DNA of 64,000 nucleotides from Phlebopus portentosus (Eukaryota; Basidiomycota; Agaricomycetes; Boletales; Boletinellaceae). A program made the translations under genes and the position numbers. Under the pieces are notes generated by a model that worked only from the letters and a program-made list of their open reading frames with translations, did not search any database and was not told the DNA's origin. This document shows positions 36,764 to 48,278 of the stretch, piece after piece. The stretch lies in NCBI GenBank assembly GCA_037892935.1, contig JAYXKI010000011.1:744001-808000 (forward strand). Direction: 5' to 3'. Position 1 is the stretch's first letter. Each line of letters opens with the position of its first letter.

Positions 36764-37596
36764 TCAGACCTTTCCTGCATCAATGCCCTGGGTAACAGCA
36801 GCGTCGAAGCGCTTCGCAGCCTCGTCGAAGTCGATGACGTTCCAGATCGCATTGAGGTACTAAACCCGGGTATACTTGCAATCAGAACACCAGCGAAAGA
36901 TAGCGGAGAAGTAAAAACATACGTCAGGCTTCACGTTGAGGTACTGGAGATAGAAGGCGTGCTCCCAGATATCAATACCTATGATCGGGAGGAGGGTCAG
37001 GAGCGGGTCCTGGTTTGCCGTCGTCACAATCTCGAGCTTCTTTGTGGTCGGGTTAAGGCCCTGCAAGAGCGGAAATGAAAACTCTCTAAACTTTATAATT
37101 GAAAAGGTTTTCCCTATCACTTACCAGCCACCCCCAGCCGGATCCCTGGATTGCAAGGGTGGCTGTATTGAATTTATCAATCAGAGTTTGGAGACTGCCG
37201 AATTCCTCTTAATGGCCTTCGCGAAAGACGTGCTTGCGTCGAGTTGACCGCCCCTGCCCCCCTTTTCCTTAGAGGGAGCAAGGTTCTTCCAGAACAACGA
37301 ATGGTTGATGTGACCGCCTCCGTTGAACTTAAGAGCACCCTGGAGGGCGATCCGCTCCTTCGGAGTGGATGCTTTAGCGTATTGTTCCTCGGCTGCGTTG
37401 AGGGCGGTCACGTATGTCTGGTGGTGTTTTGTATGGTGGAGCTTCATGATCTGCTCTGAGAGGTAGGGCTCGAGAGCATTGTAATCGTATGGGAGAGGTG
37501 GGAGAGTGTGCTGTTATCGTTAGTAATACAGTAGACATCAATATACGGGAACAGTGGAGACTTATGAAAATTCAGTATGAGAAGACCATACCGGCA
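36764..37596 (-). pseudogene. SOD2: Manganese superoxide dismutase copy 4, start lost and frameshifted
   Basis: Same exon layout as the intact copies, but the two-codon first exon reads ttgccg instead of atgacg (about 37591-37596), so the start codon is gone. A single base is missing near 37210 (ctcttaatgg versus ctcttgaatgg), shifting the frame within the main exon after SFAKAI. The stop is TGA rather than TAA. The remaining blocks [19 protein letters not shown] and GIDIWEH are still readable, so decay is recent. Confidence 0.8.
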
Positions 37597-38503
37597 ATGT
37601 GAAGAGAGACGATGCGAGTCAGAAATAAGTCGATGAGAGTCAGATGAGAGGGGGAACCTAAGGCCGTTGAGTGAAGGACGGGCTCTTTTTTTGTCTTTCG
37701 TGGTGTCCATCGTAGCCTCCTAGCGTCTCTAAACTATCCTGTACGTCCCTAGAGACTTCGTGAAAAACCATCCTTTTTCAAAGTATTAAGTTGATTCAAT
37801 GAATATGCAATTTAATCCTTCGGGATGCACGTTAGTACAGTCATCTGACAAGAGCTCTCGCCCACGTTCTGGTTTCGCTGTTTATTGCACATTGCTCCGT
37901 GTCTCCGATAGTGGTCGATAGGATTCTCCTCGATAGTCCTGGCACAGTGTTATTCCCGAGAAGAAATCATGTCAAGCGCTCGACGGTCCACCGATCGCTT
38001 CACTGATTGGAGTGTCGTTCGGAACACGCGACTTGGTCGGTGCCTCTGACGAGATTGTGCTGCAACCGTGGTGCTCGCTAGAAAGTGAATTCGTTACCTC
38101 CTCGATTGGATTGACAAACTTTATCAACCCAATCGGGAAGCGATCGTGAAAACAAATTGCCAATCTCGGGTGATCGGATCGGACCTTAGAATTTATCAGT
38201 GTCCGCCGCATCCGACCAAAATTAATTGAAAAAATTTCGACTCATGAACTTCGTCGAAGTGGCTCCCTATACAAGCTTCGCGCTGATAAAGAATAGATAC
38301 GTGCTTACTGTACTAGCTCTGCTCCTTCGCGACTCGTAACAAAACAGCGCGCGCATCAGAGCGGGAGTCGGCTTCCTGAAGGCTATCGATTCTATGACTG
38401 GGAGCGAATTTGAAAGGTGGACAGCAGTTTGGGGGAGGACTAACACCGGCAGGATGACGGACTACTTCTGCCGAAACAAAGGCTTCGTATTCTTTACCTG
38501 ATT

Positions 38504-38806
38504 TCATCTCACCATTTTTCTTTCCAGCCAAGATCTACTGAGCAGCATAAGAGCATAGAAACTACCTTTGCCGTGCATTGTCAATGCAGTCGCCACCGCC
38601 GAATCACCGCCATCGTATAGCGTCGATAGATCGCTGATGTATTCACATCTACGACTTTGCACTTTCGGCCGACATTCCTCCTCAAGAACCTCCCACAAGT
38701 CAGTCCACCCACCACGGATTGATATTTCCGTCCGCATCTACAAAGCCAACATGTCAGAAAGGTTTTCGTCTTACTCCGAATCGATAGTAGTCGACTCGAG
38801 CTCCAT
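38504..38806 (-). CDS. Possible small spliced gene, unknown
   Basis: A start at 38806 gives MELESTTIDSE, a good donor GTAAGA and an acceptor TTTGTAG, then MRTEISIRGGWTDLWEVLEE and ECRPKVQSRRCEYISDLSTL. The frame becomes unclear after HGKG near 38560. No family was recognised. It may be the remnant of a larger gene; the adjacent DNA is a decayed kinase. Confidence 0.25.
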
Positions 38807-38929
38807 CAACGAACAGGTCGGGTGACCGGTTCGCCTATTTTAGAGCCAATCATAAGGTAGCGGGAAATGAGGAGCTTCGAGGGTCAAAAGAGCGGCTTGA
38901 GAACCACTACTCGGGGTTGCTTCACGCTC

Positions 38930-39840
38930 CACTGGACTTGCGCTCAGGTTTGGACCTCACAGATAAGGTCCAAGGGACTGGCACCACCTGTTAGATTCCT
39001 GATGGATACAGTGGTATTGTGCTCGGTTACTGCACCGAGCCGGACGGAGTAGAGCATAAGGTTTGTTGAAGAGACTGCGTCTTCATGTGAGGGATGGTAG
39101 GGATTTTCAGTTAGCACGCATGATCACTACCGTAAAACGAAGAATTAGTCTGACTCCTATTCTTAAATTTTGTTCTCAGAAACTGACAAAGGAGCTCTCA
39201 TCCGGGCAATACTCAGCAACTTACCATTAGAGGGATCCTATCTTGAAGATGACAACTACCCTTCGTTTGGTTTCAAGGTGGATGGAGAAGGGCACAACTC
39301 TCCGGTATCTAGAAGCCCACCCCAGTGTGTCGACCTGCTGAGACTGGTAATCAACTTATATTGTAAGGTCAGCCTAGGTCCACAACTATAATCGTTAAGG
39401 TAGTCGGATTTCGCTGAGGTTATTACTGTATTGTACCTCCATTTGAACCGCGTCGTGCATTTCAGTTTAAACCCGTAACGCTTTGATCAAACGGCCGAAT
39501 TTGTGGACGTTCCAGCCAACTCTACTCTTGCCAGGTCAACGTTCTCATTTCTGGATCCAGACACCAGTGCTTTGTGATTTCTGCGCATCTCGCATACTCG
39601 TAGCATCAAGGGCTTGCATTTCAATGGCTCATTTACCGGTGGCGGACTGCGCTGCACTCCTGGATTCGTGCCGAAAAAACTCCTTCGAGCGACTAATCCA
39701 TCCGCTGCTACATATTCAACAGCTTCGGATGTCTGGACATTCGGCATGACAATCCTTGTACATCTTCCCGTTGATGCACAACTCATTACCGTTGTAATGA
39801 ACAGAGCACTGTCACGAAAACTCTCGGGTATCAATTCTTG
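38930..39840 (+). pseudogene. Protein kinase pseudogene (agaric Ser/Thr-Tyr kinase-like)
   Basis: Pieces of a kinase domain occur in the correct order but in shifting frames. LDLTDKVQ and GYSGIVLGYCTEPDGVEHKV (Gly-rich loop) come first, then LKRLRLHVRDGRDFQLAR at about 39065-39120 (beta-3 Lys region). Next are YLEDDNYPSFGF and VDLLRLV, LYLHLNRVVHFSLNP at about 39430-39475 (a degenerate HRDLKP loop), LCDFCASRILVASR at about 39567-39608 (DFG changed to DFC), then GGGLRCTPGFVPKKLL and YSTASDVWTFGMTIL (APE and helix F region). Both the catalytic Asp and DFG Gly are lost, and at least four frame changes are needed. Confidence 0.7.
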
Positions 39841-40496
39841 GTTGATAAAAAATCAGAATATGTGCACGTTCTCCTGGGGGCCGGTGGAAAACAGATGGTC
39901 GATACGAAGCTTCGCGCTGGAGCAGCTCCTGGAACATGTTTTGTCTTCGTCTCGCGTCAATGCATCATCAACATACCACTTTCGATTCTTGGAGGGAGAA
40001 CCGGCAGATAGCTTTCGGTCTTCGAGGGATGCGCCAGGTATTACCCGATGCAAAGTGGGTAAGTGCAGCATTGGTGAGAACAATTACCGTGACGACAATG
40101 TCGAATATCTGCCATCGTTTTACTAACTTCTGTCCACTGGCGGTTGCGTTCGTGATGATTGTCGTTGGTGTCATCGGTGGCCTTTACTGGCAGCGAGTAA
40201 TGATGAACGGCACATTGTTCGATATCATGATGGCAATAGATCATTACGTCAGTGTTCTGGTCCAGCCAGGCGTGGCTAGCCGCCATGGATATTTGGCCCC
40301 GGTACAATAAAATCCTGAAAAAATCGGAGAAACTTAGCCCCATAAGTTCCAAACTACTTACACTTCTTTGAAGTTGTTTTGACAAGGTGTGGAACCATAG
40401 GCTAGATATGCTCCCCAATGCGAGGGACCTTAAGAAGAAAACGATGCGCTGGATGGATTGCGACATACATTACCCTAAACAATAGTAAACATACAG

Positions 40497-40560
40497 TCCA
40501 ATCAAGGAAGTAATCGTGAGAATGTCTTACCAACCTTGAGTGATCGACACCTTAACCTAA
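40497..40560. repeat. Remnant of SOD-array unit tail upstream of helicase
   Basis: tccaatcaaggaagtaatcg and the following gtgagaatgtcttaccaacc, gagtgatcgacacctta match the tail found at the ends of the array units (for example 30690-30750: ccaatcgaggaagtagtcgt). It sits only about 45 bases upstream of the helicase ATG. Confidence 0.6.
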
Positions 40561-40602
40561 AATTACGATTTGTGATTTTTTCTTTCTCTACCATCGGCGA
40601 CG

Positions 40603-43022
40603 ATGGCAGCTCCGTTCACAACAAACGGGCTGCGCGCTCTGCGCATATCCCGAGCAACGCAGAGGATATGTCGACCGCACCTGGCCGGTAAGCGTCTTTG
40701 CTCTATACTAACGCTCTCGGAATTATAATAATATTTAAATAGTTTACATTTCGTCAGTATTGGTCCGCCAGCTGTCAACGAGTCTGCCTCGTTTTACTTC
40801 AGTTGCAACTGCAATTGACACGGCCATCGCTACTCAACCTGTCTCCTCACATGCTGACGATGCCAGCCAGCCCGTCCCGCCTTCCGAGGTCGTCGCAGAA
40901 GAGCCCGCCAAAAAAGAACCAAAGCCATTCTCGTCTCTGATTGGTAAAGTCTCAAAAGAGACGCTGGAGGCGATAACGGTTCGTCCGATGCGACACACGC
41001 ATATGACTACCGTACAAGAAGCCGTACTGTCAATGCTCCCCGAGCTGATCGACCCGCTCAAAAAGCAGGACGACGGCTCGTTCGAGGAGCCGAGTGTCCC
41101 GCGGGACCTGATGGTGCGCGCGAAAACAGGTACAGGCAAGACGCTGGCGTTCCTCGTCCCCGCTATCGAGTCCCGTGTCAAGGCTATTGAAGAAGCCGTT
41201 AGCAATGCGAAAGCCCTCGCGGGCAAGGCGGCGGATAGACGGTTGGTCCTAGATGCCTCGCGGAATTTCGTAAAATCGCATGTAGGTGCGCTCATACTGA
41301 GCCCGACGCGTGAGCTGGCGAAGCAGATTGCTGTTGAGGCGGAACGGCTGTCGACACATCATGGGTTTAAGGTGCATCAGTTCCTCGGTGGGGAGAGTAA
41401 GAACCAACAGCTCCGCGAGTGGAAGTATAATCGCAGGGACATTGTTGTTGCTACTACTGGACGACTTCGTGATCTTATGGACTCCCAGCCGGAACTCTTG
41501 AGGCCTATTAAGGAAGCTAAATTGGTATGTTTTCGCTGTTTTCAACTACACAACTGTCAACTGACTCTATTTTCAACTTGAAAAGCTCATCCTCGACGAG
41601 GCAGACACCATGCTAGACATCGGTTTCCGCCCCGACATCGAGTACATCACTGCTCAGCTTCCGCGCGCGCCCGAACGACAGACATTTATCTTCTCAGCAA
41701 CAATAAGCAAAGCCGTGCAGCAGATTGCGCGGCAGACGCTCAGCAAGAACCACGTCTACATCAACACTGTCCTCGGAACAGACTCGCCCGTGCATGCGCA
41801 CATTCCGCAATACCACACCGTCCTGTCCTCCGCAAAGGACCAGCTCCCGCACGTGCTCAGGCTGCTCGCGCACGACCAGCTGACGAACCCCGGCAGATCG
41901 AAAGTGATGATCTTCCTCCCGACGACAAAGCTGACGCAGTTATATTCAACACTCATTCGCGAGCTTGCGCGTGCCGTGTTGCCTGCGGGGCGGAACACGG
42001 TGATATATGAGTTGCATTCGAAGCGGAGTATGGAGAGCCGCACGAGGACAAGTGATAAGTTCCGCCATGACGAATCTGGTGCGTGTGTGCTCATCACCTC
42101 AGATGTATCTGCACGCGGGGTCGATTACCCCGGCGTGACGCGTGTGATTCAGCTTGGTATCCCGGCATCGTCTGATCAGTACGTCCATCGGATTGGACGC
42201 ACGGGTCGTCAGGGCAGTACGCAAGGACGCGCGGATTTGGTCCTCCTTCCATGGGAGCACGGCTTCATTCGCGATCAGTTATCTAAAATCCCTCTCAAAC
42301 CCGTCACGAGTCACGACTTTGAGAAGCATGTTCATGAGATCGCCGAGAAGCACGACGACGACCCGAAGTCGTTCGTCGAAGCTCACAAGTCCAACTTATC
42401 TGGCAGGCGTCAGAGACATCGCGACACACTGTTCGCCGGTCGCGTCGCAGAGCGACTCAAGGGCGTCAACGAGGAAATCGACGAAGTCCTCTCAAGTGCC
42501 GTAGAAGAAGAGGATGTCCACGATACTTTTGCCTCTCTTCTAGGTTATTATGTCAGTAAAGACGAAGAGCTGCGCACCTCGCGTGACACCATCCTCGAAG
42601 GGTTGCGCGAATGGGCCGTCCACGCCGGCGGTCTCCCGGAGGCGCCTTACATCTCCGAAACATTCCTTAATAAAATCGGGTTCCCGTCAGAGAGAGCTGG
42701 GAAGAAGATGGCACAGAGGTCAGGCGGAAGGTTCTTCGATGGGCATCGCGATAAGGATAGAGGGGCGCCGAAGCAGAATAGGTGGTCGGGGAGAGGGAGT
42801 AAGCAGTCGAAGATGCAGAGATCTAGGAATGAGGGGGAAGACGACGGATACTCGAGCAGGAGGCCGAGGGATAGAGATTCGGGGTATTCGTATCCTGAGA
42901 GGAGGGATCGGGACGGGGGATCCTACCGCGACCGCGACCGCGACTCTGACCGCAGAAGGTCGAAGGACGGAGGCGAGTATGACGGGGAGAGGCGAGGTCG
43001 GAGATCGTCCTGGCCGAATTAA
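40603..43022 (+). CDS. DEAD-box ATP-dependent RNA helicase, mitochondrial type (MSS116-like)
   Basis: Exons 40603-40687, 40758-41524 and 41586-43022 join in frame to 762 residues. The N-terminus (MAAPFTTNGLRALRISRATQ) is basic and lacks acids, as expected of a mitochondrial targeting signal. Helicase motifs follow in order: RAKTGTGKT (I), SPTRELAKQI (Ia), TTGRLRDL (Ib), LILDEADTML (II), SATI (III), SDVSARGVDYPG (V) and HRIGRTGRQG (VI). The C-terminal tail is Arg/Asp/Gly-rich (RDRDRDSDRRR), a typical RNA-binding extension. Mss116-type helicases act as RNA chaperones in mitochondrial intron splicing and translation. Mitochondrial location is inferred from the leader. Confidence 0.93.
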
Positions 43023-44189
43023 CACAAAAAAATCCCTCCAACAATTTCTCATCCCGTGTATTGATATCGATATTCAAGCATCCGCGATTTGACCTCATAC
43101 ATACACATGCAGAGATTTAGTATTGTACGGGCACTGCGTAATAGTACCACTCAAGATAGATTTTTTTTCCTGTCCATTTTTGTAGGCTATTAATGAAGGT
43201 GGCTAGCCTGTCTTTGGAAAGATCGATCTACTTACCTCTTTCACCCAGCCGTGGATTCATTACAAGTTACTACCGGTCCTTTGAACACCTAATACAAATG
43301 CGCTTGCGCAACTCACCACACAACCGAGTTCAAAGATTTGGATGTATAGTCTGATAGCCTACTCTGAAAGTAGTACTCTGTAAATTTTCGATATATTTTG
43401 TATTATTGATTTATCTCCTAAATCTAGCATGTGCAGGATAAATTAATATTGACGAAAGAAAAAAGTTGGAAGAATGTCACAGAAACCGCCTTTGACTATC
43501 GTGTGACATTACCTTTTGCCATCACGGGACTGGATCTTGGTCATATACTGTAACCGACTTGACGATAGAGATGCCGATCTCATCACGTAGCAATTTCACC
43601 ATCCCATCTGTCATGTCCTCGCTGTTTCTCCTTTGCATTAATTCATAGGGCAAGTATTCCTTCTTCAAAATTTACATGGACATACTTATGATAATACTTT
43701 ACTGTCTGGTGCAGCTGTACACCATATTTTTCTACACTGAATGCGTTGGTCAAGATTTCAGAAAATTAGTGCAATACATGGTGCATATAATTCACATCTA
43801 CGTGGTTTTCTTTCGTGGTGAGGGAAAGATGAATTGACGGAAGGAAATGCGAGTGTGCAAAGGAACGGCAAATGACCGTATGCATCATAAAACAAATATA
43901 TACTCGATGGTCTGGGTGAATTCGCCTTTGTCGATGACATATGAGGTCGCGTCCAACGGAAGTGACCGATAGCGACTATATGGCCCAGGAGCTGCCTTGA
44001 AGTTAAAGAAGTTAGACACGTTAGTGGCGGACAAGTGTGCAAGGTTGCCGTCGTGTAATCAACGTGCCAACTGAAACATTGGTCTTCCTCTAGCACATTC
44101 CTTTCTTGAAATTCAAGGTTGTGCGGAACATGTTGCACCGCTTTTAGTTAGGACGATATATCCTTCAAATACGAATCATAACTGAACTG
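43023..44189. other. Intergenic, no gene seen
   Basis: Helicase 3' region and AT-rich spacer. A minus-strand ORF at 43758-44138 has no recognisable motif and is probably chance. Confidence 0.4.
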
Positions 44190-44595
44190 AAAGCTGCGGA
44201 AACAGTTGAGGGCGGAAATTAACGTCTTCCAAACTTCCTAATAATTGAAAAGGTTTTCCTATCGCCTGCCATCCATCCCAGCCGGATCGTAAGATTGCAA
44301 GAGAAGTTGCATTGATAAAAATCTCCAGCCAGATCCTTGGATTGCAAGAGAGGCCGTATTGAAGTTTATCAATCAGTGTCCGTCTGGATCTGGAGACTGC
44401 CGAATTCTTCTTTATTTCAGTGGCCTTCGCGAAAGACGTGCTTCCGTCCGGTTGTCCGCTTCTCCTTAGCGGGAGCAAGGTTCCTCCAAAACAACGAGTG
44501 GTTGATATGTCTAGCTTCGTTGGACTCAAGCGCACCCCTGCAGCGGCGATGCGCTCCTTCGACGTGGATAGGATGCAAGACTGTGGTCGTGACAC
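44190..44595 (-). pseudogene. SOD2: Manganese superoxide dismutase fragment, copy 5, heavily decayed
   Basis: Nucleotide match to the SOD main exon and intron 2: ttgaaaaggttttcc at about 44247, ccagccggatc, gccgtattgaa, tttatcaatcag, gtggccttcgcgaaagacg and gggagcaaggttcctcc all align with the array copies. A segment around 44278-44345 (ccagcc..gatc..gattgcaagag) is internally duplicated. Many substitutions and indels; no exon is open. It lies outside the array, on the far side of the helicase. Confidence 0.75.
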
Positions 44596-44843
44596 TAGTG
44601 CTGTCGGGTGTTGAATAAGATGTCGATCACTTACCAAAAGCAGACTCAGTGACTCGATGTGACGCCGCCCGACGCGGATCGTTTGTTTTGTCTTCTGGAT
44701 GTGGATGGCGTACATTCGTCCACCTTCCATTCACCTCGTCACATCCTCTCCTCGAGACCTCCACCATCTCCTCATCGTCTTCTGCACATCTTTGACCTCA
44801 ATCTCAAACTTCCTAAACCAAGCAAGAAAACAACCAAACAACA

Positions 44844-46613
44844 ATGTCGTCCATCCCAATTTCCCCCGCCCTCTCACGTCCACGCTCGCCCTCGCTCCCC
44901 TGCGCCCGCTTCCCGCCCCCATCCTCCGGTCCACCAACAACGAAGCGCGAGAGGGAACGCGAGGAGAGGCTCATTAATGCGTATGAGGCGGAGGAGGAGA
45001 GGATTATTAACGTCCTTTCGAGGAAACTTGAGCAGGTGCGTTTTGTTCCTTTGTTTGTTGTCTACGAGGGTATACTGACAACTTTGTGCTCTGCTTTGAT
45101 TTTTTTTGTTGTGATAATGCTGCGGATATCGCTGCGTGGGGATTTTATGTCGGTGGCGTTCTTGGTTCTTGGGGAAATGTTCATTGGCGAAATGGCGCAA
45201 TATTAATTGGACGCCGACTTAACGACCGACATGTATTGGCATACCCTCAAACCATCAAACTAACCGAAATATATTAGCTCCGGGAAGAAAAGATCACGCT
45301 TGAAAGGGTACACGAGGAAGAGGATGAAGCGCGGGTGAATCGACTTGCAAGGGAGCTTGCGGTGTTGCGAGTTCGTCAACATCAGCAGCAACAACAACAG
45401 TATCAACAGGCGCAGCACGGATCGCAACATGTGAACGGAGCTGGGTCGAGTGGGAATGGAGGCGGTGGTTCTATTTCCGAGGATGGTCTTGTCGGCCTTG
45501 ATGTCAGTACTTCCTCGGGATTATCAGCACCAGCGACTCTTGCCGGGAGCGCAAATGTGAATGGCGGTCTACACGCGATGAACAGACTGAACGGGATAGG
45601 TCCGCCCGATCCGAGCTCAGAAGTCCTTCTGAATGCATTGAAAAAGGAGAACGAGAATCTGCGAAATCGGTTGGGGACCGTTGAGCGTGAGTATGTGAGG
45701 TTGACGAGGTTAAATGAGGTGTATAGGGAGGAATTGATCCAGCATCGGCGGAGGGTATGTTTTGTTTCTTATCTTGTTTCATAAATGAGAGAAACTAATG
45801 AGCGGATAGTTAGGAATTTCAGTCGATAACCTGATCGGACTCTCGAACGCCACGGATGCTTACTCCCAACCCATACACCGACGAGGATCTTCCACAGCAT
45901 CCACATCTTCCAACTCGCCCACCGCATCGATGGTCGCTCTTCCCTCACTCGCCCGGCCGTCCTCGACGACGCATAGCGTACCCATTCCTCGCCCATCAGC
46001 CTCCTCCGCCTCGCGACGCGCACAAACGCTCGGACTGGGAGCAGGAACATCCGCACCAATGTCCATACCCGAGTCCCCACTCTCCAACCCGTCCTCTGCC
46101 GCATCTACCTCCGCGTCCGTCTCAGCCTCCGCTTCACCAGATTTATCACCGGTTTTGTCTGCACTACCTGCGAGCTACGCGAGCGGGGCAACGCACCTCA
46201 CCACCCCGCCCAGCAGTGCGAGCTTGAGAGATACGCCGCCGGCCCCGTATGGTACTCCGGGAGCGAGCTCGGCGGTCATAGGGCTGAGTTATCCGAGTGT
46301 CCCTCCGCCGAGTTTGAGCAGCTCCTTGGGCTCACCGGTCGTGCTGACGCATCATATACCGTCGCCTGGACCAGTCCCGGGGCATGGCCAAGGACAGGGG
46401 CACGGGCAAGGACAAAGACATTCACAGGGACAGTGGTCAGAGAGGAGGTTCAGTCAGGGACCATCGCATAGTCATTCGCATTCGCAGGGACAGGGGAGCC
46501 GGAGGGCGAGTGCTGAACGGGGCGCGAGGATCGCTGAGACGGGGAGTCTTGTGCGGAGTCGGGCGGGGAGTTCCAGCGGGACTCCGGCGTCGGCATCGCA
46601 TACTCACACATAG
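44844..46613 (+). CDS. Coiled-coil, Ser/Pro/Gln-rich protein, unknown function
   Basis: Exons 44844-45035, 45278-45754 and 45810-46613 join in frame to 490 residues. The start MSSIPISPALSRPRSPS leads into a charged coiled coil (KREREREERLINAYEAEEER, LREEKITLERVHEEEDEARV), then a poly-Gln patch (HQQQQQQYQQ), a second coiled coil (LLNALKKENENLRNRL, VYREELIQHRRR) and the block LGISVDNLIGLSNATDAY. The C-terminal half is low-complexity Ser/Pro/Ala with Gly-Gln-His repeats (GQGQGHGQGQ). The compact coiled-coil blocks suggest a scaffold or protein-protein role, but no family was recognised. A degraded partial copy lies at 50440-51010. Confidence 0.75.
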
Positions 46614-48278
46614 TGGGCTAGGGAATGCTGATGGGATGGTATTCGTGCCTTCGTTGGACGAGACGCGCGAGTCAGAGTGAGTGATGCGATGCAATGAGGT
46701 GAGTTGAGGATAGGGCGAGGATGAGAGCAGGTCATCTCTGGTAGCTCTGCGTATCAGAGTCAACAGATTCAAATATTTGTCGCCCAACGCGCCCAACTCA
46801 CCTCAATTTGATTCAAAACTATCGACACCCTCCAAAGACACTGGCTCAACGCAACCCTACAACACACTATCCTTCCGATTCCTATTCTGCACGTCAGAGT
46901 GGACGACAAGTCGGGAGCCAAATATCTCATCTTTCTCACAATCTCCAATTCAGATCTACTTCAAAGACACTAGCTCAATCTGACTCTCTACTAGCTTCCG
47001 TATTCAAGCTGTATCTGCTGTACATTATACAATATAACTTCGGTCGCCTCAGTAAACAAAACGCGTGACGTCACACCAATTAATTCCGGATCCTCATTTC
47101 AATGCCACGTGGACCGAAGTGTGGTCGACGCGTCTTTCTTTCCCCTTCTCAGCGTCGCTGTCATAAAGGACAAAGAATTGAACGCAAAAATGTAAGGTGT
47201 TCAAAGGAACCGTGCTGTTTAAAGGACCGATGAATACTGTGCATGTACGTCTTTGCCGTAATCTCTAGATCTCACGTTCAAATAGTGTGTCCAAGTTCCT
47301 CTCGTGGGGATCAAACAATGATTGACCTCTGACGAGTCTCCTCGTAGAATGTTGATCGATCGCTGATGATGATGATGGTAATGGTAACGAATTTCATACA
47401 CCTGCCTACGGACTCGTAACGGAGAGATCACCACGGCTCCACTACTCATGGATTGATGAACTCTCGACGTACTAGTATTATTTGAGGCATTCTTTAACAT
47501 CTTTTGCGATTTGGCTGTCGGAAGGACGGTGGATTTCGATATGCATAAGACGTTGCCGACATACGCTTTCAATCGCGTTTGTATTGGAAAGATGGAAGGA
47601 GGAAGAGTACTAGTACGAATAGCGGGGTGTCGATCGTGTTCATGACGCTGATAATATCAGCAGGCTCCGCAACGTCTCCGGCGCTATATTTAGATGGTTT
47701 CCCTCCCGTCTTCTGAAGCGGTTCCTGGAAACAACGGCACGGGCAACAACGGCTCTAGGTCCGACAAAATCACGTTAAATGGTGCAAGATCTAGATCCTG
47801 ACGACTTTCCATGATGTGAGGATTCGAATCAATCGCGAACATGGGAATGCGCAGATCGTCACTATTCTATGTTGAGGTCCATCGAGTAGACGGGCGTTCA
47901 GTAGCTGCAGGGTCATCAGCTTTAAGCTTATCGCCGGGAAAAAACTATCCTCTCCGCAATGCTTACCCGATCTTGTCGGTAAGTGAAACAATGGATGTAC
48001 CCTTGATCAAATACTCAAAGGCGGAGAGGTAGGTGATCGCCCTCATCGTATCTAGTTGGCACATTACTTCATTCCGTTGATGATCAGGAAATCTTGTACT
48101 TTGCTGAGATCTGTCCCACATTGGCAAGACTTCCATTGCCGACTTCCATTGCAGTGAATGGACATCAGGCACGGCCCGAAACTTGTAAGCATCCACCGAG
48201 CTGCAGTGCTCGGCGTTTTGTTAACCAGATATAAACGCGAACTACATCAATCTCACCCAACTTCAAGTCGTCTCCGCA
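46614..48278. other. Intergenic, no confident gene; contains a CRE-like site
   Basis: Includes a perfect TGACGTCA palindrome at 47066-47073 within cgcgtgacgtcac and the block gtcgacgcgtcttt near 47124. Both recur upstream of the Hsp20-domain gene at 51072 and about 51195. A short direct repeat (caaagacactggctcaa and caaagacactagctcaa, near 46834 and 46962) lies to the left. ORFs in 47200-48200 show no motif. Confidence 0.45.

Larger units (their letters stand above)
34980..38200. repeat. Tandem array unit 4 (about 3.2 kb, shortened)
   Basis: Last and shortest unit. It keeps the left edge, the best-preserved YTM1 tail and SOD copy 4, but has lost part of the middle segment (about 36000-36760 remains) and the minisatellite. 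Its end, near 38085-38190 (ttacctcctcgattgg through gatcggacctta), still matches the unit tails. Confidence 0.75.

Noticed and set aside
43758..44138. Minus-strand 126-residue ORF
   Set aside because: No motif, no introns, unusual composition; treated as chance.
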